A stretch of DNA of 6,285 nucleotides from Nitrospiraceae bacterium. GTDB lineage: Bacteria > Nitrospirota > Thermodesulfovibrionia > Thermodesulfovibrionales > UBA9159. This document shows positions 1 to 6,051 of this stretch, in pieces; position 1 is the first letter of the stretch; each line of letters opens with the position of its first letter. The DNA is taken from NCBI GenBank assembly GCA_003453735.1, contig DMNE01000426.1:1-6285 (forward strand), given 5' to 3'. The position numbers were made by a program, and so were the translations under genes. The notes below the pieces were generated by a model that saw only the letters and a list, made by a program, of their open reading frames with translations, did no database searches and was not told the origin of the DNA.

Positions 1-495
1 GAGGGTGAGTTTTTCACCGTTATCCCTCAGTAACCGGAAGTCGTAGTATGCTTCACCAGCGCTCAGCGGGGTTAAGCGGTCTAATTCATACGAAACGACA
101 TCCGAGAGGGTTTCCTTAACGATAGAGGGCAACTCTGCAGTCGTGATGATCGTCCATGCCTTTGGTATGCTCAGCGTAATATCGGTTTTCGCCGCCTGTA
201 AATTGCTCACAGTTAATGCGACAACAGATGCTAGATCCGCAGGTTGCAGGAATCCCGGCGCTTCGGAGAGTCTCTTAAACCCTGTGATCTTGATCTTGGA
301 TAAGAACCGTGAACCATACGCAAGAGAGACCTCTGAGTTCTCGATGGAAACGCAGACGTCCTTTTTCAGTGATATAACGTCGTTATCGAGACCGAAGCTG
401 AGGACCCTCAAGAGCACCTCTCCCAGGCCTTTCAGCTTTGTTGCTGAACCGGCCACAATCGACGTCAGTTTTGTGATTGACAGCGCTTGACTCAT
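1..495 (-). CDS. gspL: GspL / PilM-like T2SS assembly protein, N-terminal part (cut by window edge)
   Basis: The 165 codons visible are open to the window edge. GspL is the bitopic inner-membrane T2SS protein whose cytoplasmic actin-like domain binds GspE; its membrane segment and periplasmic ferredoxin-like domain would lie beyond the left edge. Support comes from a first strand pair like the PilM/GspL actin-fold start (VCVSIENSEVSLAYG, residues about 47-61), then SIPKAWTII (about 124-132) and the block YELDRLTPLSAGEAYYDFRL (about 149-168 of the family pattern), which resembles the PilM/GspL pattern of an acidic helix, a P-L/F turn and a (Y)YDFR strand. The ATG overlaps the gspK stop as ATGA and has no good Shine-Dalgarno of its own, so translation is probably coupled to gspK. 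About 45 residues precede the actin-like fold, which is longer than I expect. Position after gspK is the classic gspL position. A PilM-type protein fused to PilN is the alternative. Confidence 0.82.
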   Translation of the reverse strand, partial: MSQALSITKLTSIVAGSATKLKGLGEVLLRVLSFGLDNDVISLKKDVCVSIENSEVSLAYGSRFLSKIKITGFKRLSEAPGFLQPADLASVVALTVSNLQAAKTDITLSIPKAWTIITTAELPSIVKETLSDVVSYELDRLTPLSAGEAYYDFRLLRDNGEKLTL

Positions 496-1493
496 TGCAG
501 TAATTTTGCCGGACTCTTGTAAAAGAGGTATCGAAATTTATTGGGACCTTCAATGTAGATCGTCGCTTTAATAGTATGCCCCGTCTTCTCATCGTCTTTA
601 TACCCCACGGTCTCGACGGTGTATGTGGTCGATGAAAAACCCGGATTGGGGTTGAGATAAAGGTTAATGATCTGCTGCTGCTGCGCCAGCCCAGGGACTT
701 CCGCTAAACTCATTATCTCTTTCTCTTCACGCATAGCTATAATGCTGTCGGCCATTTCAGGCGACATGCCGGGGATCGCCGCCAAGACTTCCTTCGGCGC
801 TGCATTCACATTGATCTGAAGCGGGCCGGGCATGCTATTAGGCTTGATAGCGAGAAACTCAATGAGGCCTTTTTTCTCACGGTTCCCGTAAAGCAATTCT
901 GGGGTTACTCCTTTGACCAGCAAAAGCTCTTCAAGGGTATCAAAATTTGCATGCTTCGCCTCATAGGGGTTGGGGAGAGACTGATAGTAGTCGTCGCCTG
1001 CACCGTTCAGCCTGTGTGTACCCAGCCCCTTTGAAGTGCTATCTTTCCAGTCCAGTATGGAGTCCACAATACCATTCACCGCATCTTCGTCCTCGACCCC
1101 TAAATTTGTTAACAGATTTCTCAGTATCTGTGAGTTTACATCAGATAGCGCATTGATGTCCACCTTGCCTGAATCATCCATGATCCTGACTTTGTAGGAT
1201 CCATTGCCAGTCTGTCCTTGATACTCTCGCCCGTCTGCCCTCCAGACCTCAAGACCTTCTTCGGGGACAACGACTTGGTTTTTATTGGCCAACCGGTAAA
1301 AAATCTCCATAATCCCCCTCTGCACCCCTGCCTCGGCGAGGTACCTTTTTTCGATACCCTCTTTGAACGAGACAGTAGCATTGGTATCGGTCCTCGCCAT
1401 AAAGGAGAAGGAAAGGACAAGGACGGTGAGAATGGCCAAGACCCACAGTACGAGGAGCAGGGCAATGCCGTTCTGTGACGAGGGTTTGCTCAT
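492..1493 (-). CDS. gspK: GspK, minor pseudopilin at the T2SS pseudopilus tip
   Basis: GspK is the largest minor pseudopilin; in known systems it caps the GspH-I-J-K tip complex in the periplasm and starts pseudopilus assembly. The product is 333 residues, normal for the family. A leader MSKPSSQNG ends in Gly9 at the prepilin-peptidase site, followed by a hydrophobic segment (10-32) that begins IALLLVLWVLAIL. The +5 residue is Leu14, not Glu, a known hallmark of GspK. The alpha-helical domain follows, with VDINALSD (111-118), DSILDWKD (144-151), RLNGAGDDYYQSLPNPY (161-177) and FDTLEELLLVKGVTPELLYG (184-203). A helix-hairpin-helix-like stretch follows, INVNAAPKEVLAAIPGM (227-243). An upstream in-frame TTG at 1508 would add five residues (MSGDD), but the ATG at 1493 has a GGGTGAT Shine-Dalgarno at good spacing and gives a standard leader, so I use it. 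It overlaps gspL by 4 bases. Confidence 0.95.
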   Translation of the reverse strand: MSKPSSQNGIALLLVLWVLAILTVLVLSFSFMARTDTNATVSFKEGIEKRYLAEAGVQRGIMEIFYRLANKNQVVVPEEGLEVWRADGREYQGQTGNGSYKVRIMDDSGKVDINALSDVNSQILRNLLTNLGVEDEDAVNGIVDSILDWKDSTSKGLGTHRLNGAGDDYYQSLPNPYEAKHANFDTLEELLLVKGVTPELLYGNREKKGLIEFLAIKPNSMPGPLQINVNAAPKEVLAAIPGMSPEMADSIIAMREEKEIMSLAEVPGLAQQQQIINLYLNPNPGFSSTTYTVETVGYKDDEKTGHTIKATIYIEGPNKFRYLFYKSPAKLLQ

Positions 1494-1496
1494 GTC

Positions 1497-1503
1497 ATCA
1501 CCC
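1497..1503 (-). promoter_or_regulatory. Shine-Dalgarno that decides the gspK start
   Basis: On the minus strand the sequence reads GGGTGAT followed by GAC and then ATG. This matches the 3' part of the consensus AGGAGGTGAT and sits at a suitable distance from the ATG at 1493. It lies inside the five-codon extension that a TTG start at 1508 would create, so it favours the ATG. Confidence 0.6.
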
Positions 1504-1535
1504 GACAAGATACCTAGATCGCGACCATGGATGCA

Positions 1536-2285
1536 TCATGGGTTCGACCACGGATGCAGCATAGACGACGGCACTGTCGCGGGTGGCATATTCGGCTGCT
1601 GTGCCACCGGTATCATAGTTGTTGTAAGTATCGTAGCTCCTCTTGCCCTCATCGGAATAATGAGGGCGTAGTCCTTAAATCCCTCCACGAGATGCAGTCT
1701 CACTTTCTCCGGGATATTCAATTCATCATCCGGCCACTTTTCCACCCACTGCCCTTCTTCTTCCGTTGGGTCTTTATAGAAGTACTCAAAGAAGATATCG
1801 TCATAGCCATTCAGGAGCCTTGTCTCTCCACCGCTGCCTAACCCAATGAGGGTTTCCGATGCGGACAAGATTTTCTTTCCGCTATTGTCGGCTTCCACCT
1901 TGTAAGAAAGTGATACATACCCTTTTTCCCCGCCCCAGATGGAATAGTTTGTAAAAAATTCCATGGATGTTTTGTCCCCCTTAAAAGAGGATTTTTGGGT
2001 GCCGTTGTCGTTTACAAAAAGTGGAATTTGCGACTGGATCTGGTATTCGATAATCGTCAGAGATGCCCGCGTCCTTTGAATGGAATCCATCTTTCTCTCT
2101 CCGGCATCCACCGAGCGGAATCCAAGCCTCATAGCAGCGCCGACAATCACGACGATAAGCCCGATGATCGCAATCGAGACCATAAGTTCAAGAAGGGTGA
2201 ACCCCTCCCGCGAACTGCTCAGGGGGGCATGCCTGATGTTGACCCTTTGATGTCTAGACCGGGAACACTTTACCTGAAACGCCAT
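1536..2285 (-). CDS. gspJ: GspJ, minor pseudopilin
   Basis: GspJ is a minor pseudopilin of the periplasmic tip complex; it pairs with GspI and GspK in characterised T2SS. The product is 249 residues. The prepilin signature is REG/FTLLELMVS, with cleavage after Gly28, Phe29 at +1 and Glu33 at +5, then a hydrophobic helix to about residue 53. The helix MRLGFRSVDAGERKMDSIQR (52-71) and the C-terminal beta block with IPEKVRLHL (191-199) and ALIIPM (207-212) fit the GspJ fold. The frame stays open upstream to an ATG at 2361-2363 inside gspI, but the ATG at 2285 follows GAAGGA at 4 nt and lies 8 bp after the gspI stop, so it is chosen. It gives an unusually long, Arg-rich leader of 28 residues; I see no ATG, GTG or TTG between it and the cleavage site. 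The tail (226-249) is rich in Pro, Gln and Ser. A 42-bp gap precedes gspK. Confidence 0.93.
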   Translation of the reverse strand: MAFQVKCSRSRHQRVNIRHAPLSSSREGFTLLELMVSIAIIGLIVVIVGAAMRLGFRSVDAGERKMDSIQRTRASLTIIEYQIQSQIPLFVNDNGTQKSSFKGDKTSMEFFTNYSIWGGEKGYVSLSYKVEADNSGKKILSASETLIGLGSGGETRLLNGYDDIFFEYFYKDPTEEEGQWVEKWPDDELNIPEKVRLHLVEGFKDYALIIPMRARGATILTTTMIPVAQQPNMPPATVPSSMLHPWSNP

Positions 2286-2289
2286 TTTT

Positions 2290-2295
2290 TCCTTC
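2290..2295 (-). promoter_or_regulatory. Shine-Dalgarno that decides the gspJ start
   Basis: The minus strand reads GAAGGA, then AAAA, then the ATG at 2283-2285. The motif overlaps the gspI stop codon TGA (2294-2296), so ribosomes ending on gspI could restart on gspJ. It supports the internal ATG over the longer frame that begins inside gspI. Confidence 0.7.
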
Positions 2296-2734
2296 AAATC
2301 TGTTTGTTCATCACCTTCATGGTGTGCAGAGAGACCGAAGGTGTTTTTGTCCCCTTTGCCCATGATACCGTTACGGTTATCTCGAAGAGCTGCACCTGCA
2401 ACTTCTCTGTTCTGTCTTGCATGACCTCGGACACCGAAACATCCATCCGATAGCCATCATCTGTTGTCTCGCTCCACGACTTTTCCGATAGCTTGTCATC
2501 ATCGAGCACTTCCCTCATCTTCGCATTCGCCTTTGTGACCGCTGTTACGTAATCCTCCGAAGCTGCTACAGACCGAAGATCGGCGGAGAAGAGCTGGAAT
2601 ACAACTGCCACCGCCATTGCCAAGAGTGCGATGGCGGCAAGGACCTCAAGAAGCGTGAAGCCCCTCTGATTGCCGCTCATCCGGCGACTTGTCATTACGG
2701 GCAAAGTGAAGCAATCTTCTTGTTTCTGGTGCAT
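2294..2734 (-). CDS. gspI: GspI, minor pseudopilin
   Basis: GspI is a small minor pseudopilin that nucleates the tip complex with GspJ and GspK. From the ATG at 2734 the product is 146 residues. The prepilin motif is NQRG/FTLLEVLAAIALL, with cleavage after Gly25, Phe26 at +1 and Glu30 at +5, and a hydrophobic helix to about 48. The end of the protein, with LQVQLFEITVTVSWAKG followed by SVSLHTMKV, matches the GspI pattern of a VxVxW strand and a final SLxT strand. Start choice is uncertain: ATG at 2734 lies one base after the gspH stop (TAA-A-ATG), which suggests coupling, but in-frame ATGs at 2695 and 2680 would give shorter leaders of 12 and 7 residues and lengths of 133 and 128, closer to typical GspI. 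None has a strong Shine-Dalgarno. The next gene, gspJ, begins 8 bp after the stop. Confidence 0.92.
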   Translation of the reverse strand: MHQKQEDCFTLPVMTSRRMSGNQRGFTLLEVLAAIALLAMAVAVVFQLFSADLRSVAASEDYVTAVTKANAKMREVLDDDKLSEKSWSETTDDGYRMDVSVSEVMQDRTEKLQVQLFEITVTVSWAKGTKTPSVSLHTMKVMNKQI

Positions 2735-2735
2735 T

Positions 2736-3170
2736 TTACTTTATCATCACTGACCCGACGACGGGATCGGGTGCTATGCTCACTGACCGCTTGTCCTGTG
2801 ACAAAACAATAGTTCCCCCCTCGATACCCCCGAATGCGTTCAATATGATCTGGTATTTCCCGTTGGCGATCTCCCCTGTCAGGGGGTCAAGTACTTTCAC
2901 CGCAACACTGCTGGGGATACGTTTGCTCTTTTTGCCCTCTATCCCGTAGGATTTTGAGTCGAGGTCTATAGAGATGATCTGTTTTTCTCCGTGGATCTCT
3001 GCAAAGGACTTTGCAGACCGTATGGTTGCTGACATCTCTCTCGCTGTTGCATTGAGTTTGCTCGAGGACAGGGTCCTGGCAAAGAAGACCGTGGCGAGAC
3101 CCAGCACGAGGACCATCAGGAAGACGACGATGATCACTTCCAGCAGGGTAAAACCAGTGTCGTGTTTCAT
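2736..3170 (-). CDS. gspH: GspH-type minor pseudopilin
   Basis: This is a type IV pilin-like protein of the GspH group, a minor pseudopilin expected at the T2SS pseudopilus tip. From ATG 3170 it has 144 residues. The leader MKHDTG is followed by FTLLEVIIVVFLMVLVLGLA, with cleavage after Gly6 and Glu11 at +5. After the helix come ARTLSSSKLNATAREMSATI and RSAKSFAEIHGE, the GspH-like helix of small and basic residues, then a beta region with IDLDSKSYGIEG and a C-terminal GGTIVLSQDKRSVSIAPDP block resembling the family's GG-x-I-x-L...I strand pattern. It lacks the features of GspG (conserved Pro after the helix, the W-x-G-P-Y loop), so I do not call it the major pseudopilin. An in-frame ATG at 3209 would add 13 residues and give a 19-residue leader; neither start has a good Shine-Dalgarno, and I prefer the short classic leader. 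It sits directly after gspF, where gspG is usual. Confidence 0.85.
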   Translation of the reverse strand: MKHDTGFTLLEVIIVVFLMVLVLGLATVFFARTLSSSKLNATAREMSATIRSAKSFAEIHGEKQIISIDLDSKSYGIEGKKSKRIPSSVAVKVLDPLTGEIANGKYQIILNAFGGIEGGTIVLSQDKRSVSIAPDPVVGSVMIK

Positions 3171-3283
3171 TTTCCGCACATCATTCAACCGGGACGCATT
3201 AAACACCATGCACGGTGCGGAACAGACATTTATCCGTGACGTCTTCTCTTGTGTGTCGCGCGGCCAGCATCGTGCAGCACCAT
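3171..3283 (-). other. gspF-gspH spacer occupying the usual gspG position
   Basis: This 113-bp gap (74 bp if gspH starts at 3209) is the largest in an otherwise tight operon. No pilin leader (G-F-T-L-x-E) occurs in any frame, so no intact or recognisable remnant of gspG is present. A 17-codon frame, MVLHDAGRATHKRRRHG, starts directly on the gspF stop (TAGATG, 3283 down to 3230). It is very basic and has no support as a gene. The gspH frame remains open backwards through the whole gap. I see no convincing terminator hairpin or promoter. Confidence 0.5.
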
Positions 3284-4477
3284 CTAAGACGGCAGTTCCG
3301 TTATGCTGAATATAGCCATGAGCATTGAAATCACGATGAAACCGATAATTAAAGCCATCCCAAGAATCATGGCAGGCTCAAGGAGGCTGACAAATCTCTT
3401 TATGGCGGTCTTGAGGCTTTTTTCATAAGCTGATGCCACCTTCAGCAGCATATCGTCCAGCTGGCCGGTCTCTTCGCCGACCTTAATCATGGAGAGCGCG
3501 AGTGACGGCAGGATATGCGCATCGGCGAGAGGGCCCGCGATGCCTTTGCCTTCCTTTGCGCCCTTTGATACCTTGTCGATGGCTGTTGCGATCACCTGAT
3601 TGCTGATAACATCCTTTGCGTTGGTGAGTGCCTGAAGAAGGGGGACCCCGCTCTTAAGAAGGGTGCCGAGGGTTCTGCTGAACCGTGCTGTTTCGAGCTT
3701 TCTGATGACGTCACTCATCAGTCTGAGTTTAATGCTGTCCCATTTGTATCTTCCTGGACCGGACCGCACTGCGTTTCTGAACAGAGCCCAGGCAGTGATG
3801 ACCGATAGCAGAGCAACCCACCAGTACGACTGGAGGGCGTTGCTTACGCTGAGGAGGACTCGTGTCGCAAGAGGCAATGCTTTTCCGAGATCGGCGAATA
3901 TCGAAGTAAATTTCGGAAGGACAAACGTCAGAAGTATAATTATCGATGCGCTGCCAGTCAAAACAAGTATCGTTGGATAGATCATCGCAGACAACACGAG
4001 ATCCTTTAATTCCTTTGAGGATTCAAGGAACTCATTCAGCTTGTCCAGTACCACATCCAGCACCCCGCCTGCCTCGCCCGCCCTCACCATGTTTACATAA
4101 ATTCTCGGGAACGTCTTGGGATGCTGCTGCAGGGCATCAGAAAAAGACCCTCCCTCCCGTATGGTTTTCAGGATGGATTGAATGATGTTTTTCGACTCTT
4201 TATTCTCTGATATTTCCGAGAGGATGTTGAGGCTTCTGTCGAGGGGTAGCCCCGCACCTAGCAGCGCAGACAGCTCAGTCGTAAAGGTGAGAATATCGCC
4301 CTTTGCCGACCTGAACGAAAGCTTCTTTCTCATCCCCACTTTTGGAGAAGAGACCAGTAACGGGATTACCCCGCTGTTTTTCAGCCTTTGGACAGCCGCT
4401 TTTTCATCGATAGCGTCGATGACTCCTTCAACGACCGCCCCTTGCGGCGTGGTCGCCCGGTAAGAAAAGATTGCCAC
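3284..4477 (-). CDS. gspF: GspF, inner-membrane platform protein of the T2SS
   Basis: GspF is the polytopic platform around which GspE is thought to act to add or extract pseudopilins. The 397-residue length is typical. The N-terminus MAIFSYRATTPQGAVVEG is the classic family start. Two repeated cytoplasmic T2SSF domains are visible, roughly 61-165 (TFTTELSALLGAGLPL at 64-79, RAGEAGGVLDVVLDKL at 132-147) and 264-367 (ARFSRTLGTLLKSGVPLLQAL at 264-284, KVGEETGQLDDML at 332-344). Membrane segments are at about 165-190, 217-234 and 367-392. The start codon is GTG and shares its G with the gspE stop (TAGTG). A perfect AGGAGG lies 4 nt upstream inside the end of gspE, so gspF is coupled to gspE yet has its own strong ribosome site. 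The equivalent type IV pilus protein is PilC, but the gspH-I-J-K context decides for GspF. Confidence 0.97.
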   Translation of the reverse strand: MAIFSYRATTPQGAVVEGVIDAIDEKAAVQRLKNSGVIPLLVSSPKVGMRKKLSFRSAKGDILTFTTELSALLGAGLPLDRSLNILSEISENKESKNIIQSILKTIREGGSFSDALQQHPKTFPRIYVNMVRAGEAGGVLDVVLDKLNEFLESSKELKDLVLSAMIYPTILVLTGSASIIILLTFVLPKFTSIFADLGKALPLATRVLLSVSNALQSYWWVALLSVITAWALFRNAVRSGPGRYKWDSIKLRLMSDVIRKLETARFSRTLGTLLKSGVPLLQALTNAKDVISNQVIATAIDKVSKGAKEGKGIAGPLADAHILPSLALSMIKVGEETGQLDDMLLKVASAYEKSLKTAIKRFVSLLEPAMILGMALIIGFIVISMLMAIFSITELPS

Positions 4478-6006
4478 TACGCCTCCTGGGTCACCCGGAG
4501 AACCTCGCTCAGTGTGGTGACGCCCTCTTTAATCTTTTGTGCGCCGTCCTCGAACAGGGTCCTCATGCCGCTTCTCCTTGCTGATTCCCTCAACTGGTTT
4601 GCATCGGAGTTTTTTAAGATGAGTGTGCGAATATCTTCTCCAACAACGAGGAGTTCAAATATCCCTAGCCTGCCGTAATAACCGGTGGATGCGCAGTGTT
4701 CACATCCTCTCCCGCGATATTGTTTGACGTCGCTTCCAAGACCGAGGGCAGAGAGTTCCTCTTTACCGGCAAGCGAGCGATCCACTTCCTTGCATAACGG
4801 ACAGATAGCTCTGACGAGTCTCTGTGCAAGGATCCCGCGCACAGTGGAAGAGAGAAGGAAATTCTCAACGCCCATATCAAGGAGCCTTGTTATCGCACTG
4901 GGTGCGTCATTGGTGTGCAGGGTCGAAAAGACGAGATGTCCGGTGAGGGCTGATTGTATCGCTATTTCTGCCGTCTCGAGGTCTCTCACCTCTCCAATCA
5001 TGATAATGTCAGGGTCCTGCCTCACAATATGCCTGAGGGTGCTTGCGAAATTCAAGCCGATCTGCGTCTTTACTTGTATCTGGTTGACCCCTTTCAGCTG
5101 GTATTCTATAGGGTCCTCGACGGTTATGATCTTTTTATCGGGTAAATTGATTTTGTCCAGCGCACCGTAAAGGGTCGTGGTTTTTCCACTTCCCGTTGGG
5201 CCTGTGACAAGGATGATCCCATTCGGTTTCTTGATCAGTTGATTAAAGGAAGAGAGCGTTTGGGGAGGAAAACCCAACAAATCGAGGTCGATGACAATGC
5301 CTTCTTTGAGAAGGATTCTCATGACAACACCCTCGCCGTGCAGGACAGGGACTGTGGATACCCGCAAATCGATCTCACTCTCGCCGACCTTAAGCCGTAT
5401 GCGGCCGTCCTGGGGCAGTCGTCTTTCAGCTATATTGAGTTTTGACATGATCTTTATCCTCGAGACAATTGCTGCCTGGAGCTTTTTCGGCACGGACTCC
5501 ACTTCATGGAGCACGCCGTCGATGCGGTACCTGACCTTTAATTCATCCTCAAACGGCTCAATGTGAATATCGCTTGCCCTGGTTTCGACTGCTCGTGTAA
5601 TGAGTAAGTTGACAAGCTTAATGATCGGGGCCTCTGATGCCAGGTCTTTGAGGTGGCCGACATCACCCTCTTCCTCTTCCCTGATGAATTCAATTTCCTT
5701 TTCTCCGATGTCCTCGATGAGCTTGTTTATATTTTGTGTTTCCTGGCCGTAGAATTTGGTTATGTAATCATCCAGCGCTTTGCTGTCAGCCGTGTACACC
5801 TTGATATCGGCCGATGTCGCGACCTTCAGGGCATCAATGGCCGATCTGTCCTCAGGGTTTGCCATAACCACCTTCAGGGTATCATTTTTCAGCTCCAGGG
5901 GGACAACGAGATGCTCTCGGATAAAGCGGGAAGATATCCCATTGAGGACAAACGGAACCTTTGGAAGATCATCGGGTTGCAGGTAGTGTTGGTCTTGAAT
6001 CACCAT
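4477..6006 (-). CDS. gspE: GspE, T2SS assembly ATPase
   Basis: GspE is the cytoplasmic hexameric AAA-like ATPase that powers pseudopilus assembly, held at the membrane by GspL and GspF. The 509 residues are of usual length. An N-terminal GspE_N/MshEN-like domain spans about 15-90. The N2 domain starts near LASEAPIIKLVNLLITRAV (122-140) and contains RASDIHIEP (143-151) and RLPQDGRI (196-203). The catalytic domain has Walker A GPTGSGKTT (269-277), the Asp box ITVEDPIEYQ (294-303), Walker B DPDIIMIGEVRD (331-342) and the His box HLVFSTLHTNDA (357-368). A four-cysteine zinc module is CPLC (402-405) and CEHC (435-438) with 29 residues between the pairs, the GspE arrangement. All catalytic motifs are intact. 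The annotated ATG at 6006 is followed at once by GTG (6001-6003); the GAGAGG at 6009-6014 is better spaced for that GTG. An extended -10 promoter lies just upstream. PilB is the alternative but the operon favours GspE. Confidence 0.97.
   Translation of the reverse strand: MVIQDQHYLQPDDLPKVPFVLNGISSRFIREHLVVPLELKNDTLKVVMANPEDRSAIDALKVATSADIKVYTADSKALDDYITKFYGQETQNINKLIEDIGEKEIEFIREEEEGDVGHLKDLASEAPIIKLVNLLITRAVETRASDIHIEPFEDELKVRYRIDGVLHEVESVPKKLQAAIVSRIKIMSKLNIAERRLPQDGRIRLKVGESEIDLRVSTVPVLHGEGVVMRILLKEGIVIDLDLLGFPPQTLSSFNQLIKKPNGIILVTGPTGSGKTTTLYGALDKINLPDKKIITVEDPIEYQLKGVNQIQVKTQIGLNFASTLRHIVRQDPDIIMIGEVRDLETAEIAIQSALTGHLVFSTLHTNDAPSAITRLLDMGVENFLLSSTVRGILAQRLVRAICPLCKEVDRSLAGKEELSALGLGSDVKQYRGRGCEHCASTGYYGRLGIFELLVVGEDIRTLILKNSDANQLRESARRSGMRTLFEDGAQKIKEGVTTLSEVLRVTQEA
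4482..4487 (-). promoter_or_regulatory. Perfect Shine-Dalgarno for gspF inside gspE
   Basis: The minus strand reads AGGAGG, then CGTA, then the GTG start of gspF. The motif falls in the last codons of gspE (Gln-Glu-Ala) and supports the GTG start at 4477 with a 1-base overlap of the two genes. Confidence 0.85.
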
Positions 6007-6008
6007 GA

Positions 6009-6014
6009 CCTCTC
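6009..6014 (-). promoter_or_regulatory. Shine-Dalgarno before gspE
   Basis: The minus strand reads GAGAGG, then TC, then ATG GTG. Spacing is only 2 nt to the ATG (6004-6006) but 5 nt to the following GTG (6001-6003). The site therefore fits a GTG start one codon later slightly better; the protein would differ by one residue. Confidence 0.55.
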
Positions 6015-6031
6015 AACAATGAACATAGATA

Positions 6032-6040
6032 ATTATAACA
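6032..6040 (-). promoter_or_regulatory. Extended -10 promoter for the gsp operon
   Basis: In the 45-bp gap upstream of gspE the minus strand carries TGT followed by a perfect TATAAT (6032-6037), the TGn extended -10 form used by the housekeeping sigma factor. The hexamer 17 bp upstream (GCATAC) does not match TTGACA, which is acceptable for extended -10 promoters. Transcription would start near 6025 and give a leader of about 20 nt including the GAGAGG site. The motif lies just after the stop codon of the sugar-transferase gene. Confidence 0.55.
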
Positions 6041-6051
6041 CAAATACGGCA

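Noticed and set aside
143..490. Plus-strand open frame of 115 codons
   Set aside because: It is antisense to the GspL-like gene, whose frame shows family motifs and is open to the window edge. The plus frame has no known motif.
1494..1508. TTG start for gspK at 1508
   Set aside because: The internal ATG at 1493 has a well-placed GGGTGAT and gives a standard prepilin leader, so the five-residue extension is not supported.
1525..1541. Palindromic stretch around GATGCATC at the gspJ stop
   Set aside because: A perfect 8-bp core with imperfect arms is expected by chance at this scale, and there is no U-run for a terminator; the operon continues into gspK.
2286..2363. Longer gspJ frame starting inside gspI at 2363
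   Set aside because: It would overlap gspI by about 70 bases and give a leader of over 50 residues, while ATG 2285 has a GAAGGA site in the intergenic gap.
2736..3170. Calling this pseudopilin GspG
   Set aside because: It lacks the GspG post-helix proline and the W-x-G-P-Y type loop, and its C-terminal strand pattern resembles GspH.
3204..3217. Near-palindrome CACCATGCACGGTG at the upstream gspH ATG
   Set aside because: It has two mismatches, no loop or U-tract, and no second copy in the window; too weak to call an operator or hairpin.
3230..3283. 17-codon basic peptide frame directly after the gspF stop
   Set aside because: It has no ribosome site beyond possible coupling and no family match that I recognise. 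Short chance frames are common, so it is described only as part of the spacer.
4685..5170. Plus-strand open frame of 161 codons inside gspE
   Set aside because: It lies wholly antisense to the conserved catalytic domain of gspE, has no recognisable domain, and its composition reflects the codon pattern of the real gene.
4477..6006. Type IV pilus (PilB/PilC) identity for the ATPase and platform
   Set aside because: The downstream gspH-I-J-K-L set, especially the GspK-specific domain, is specific for a type II secretion system.
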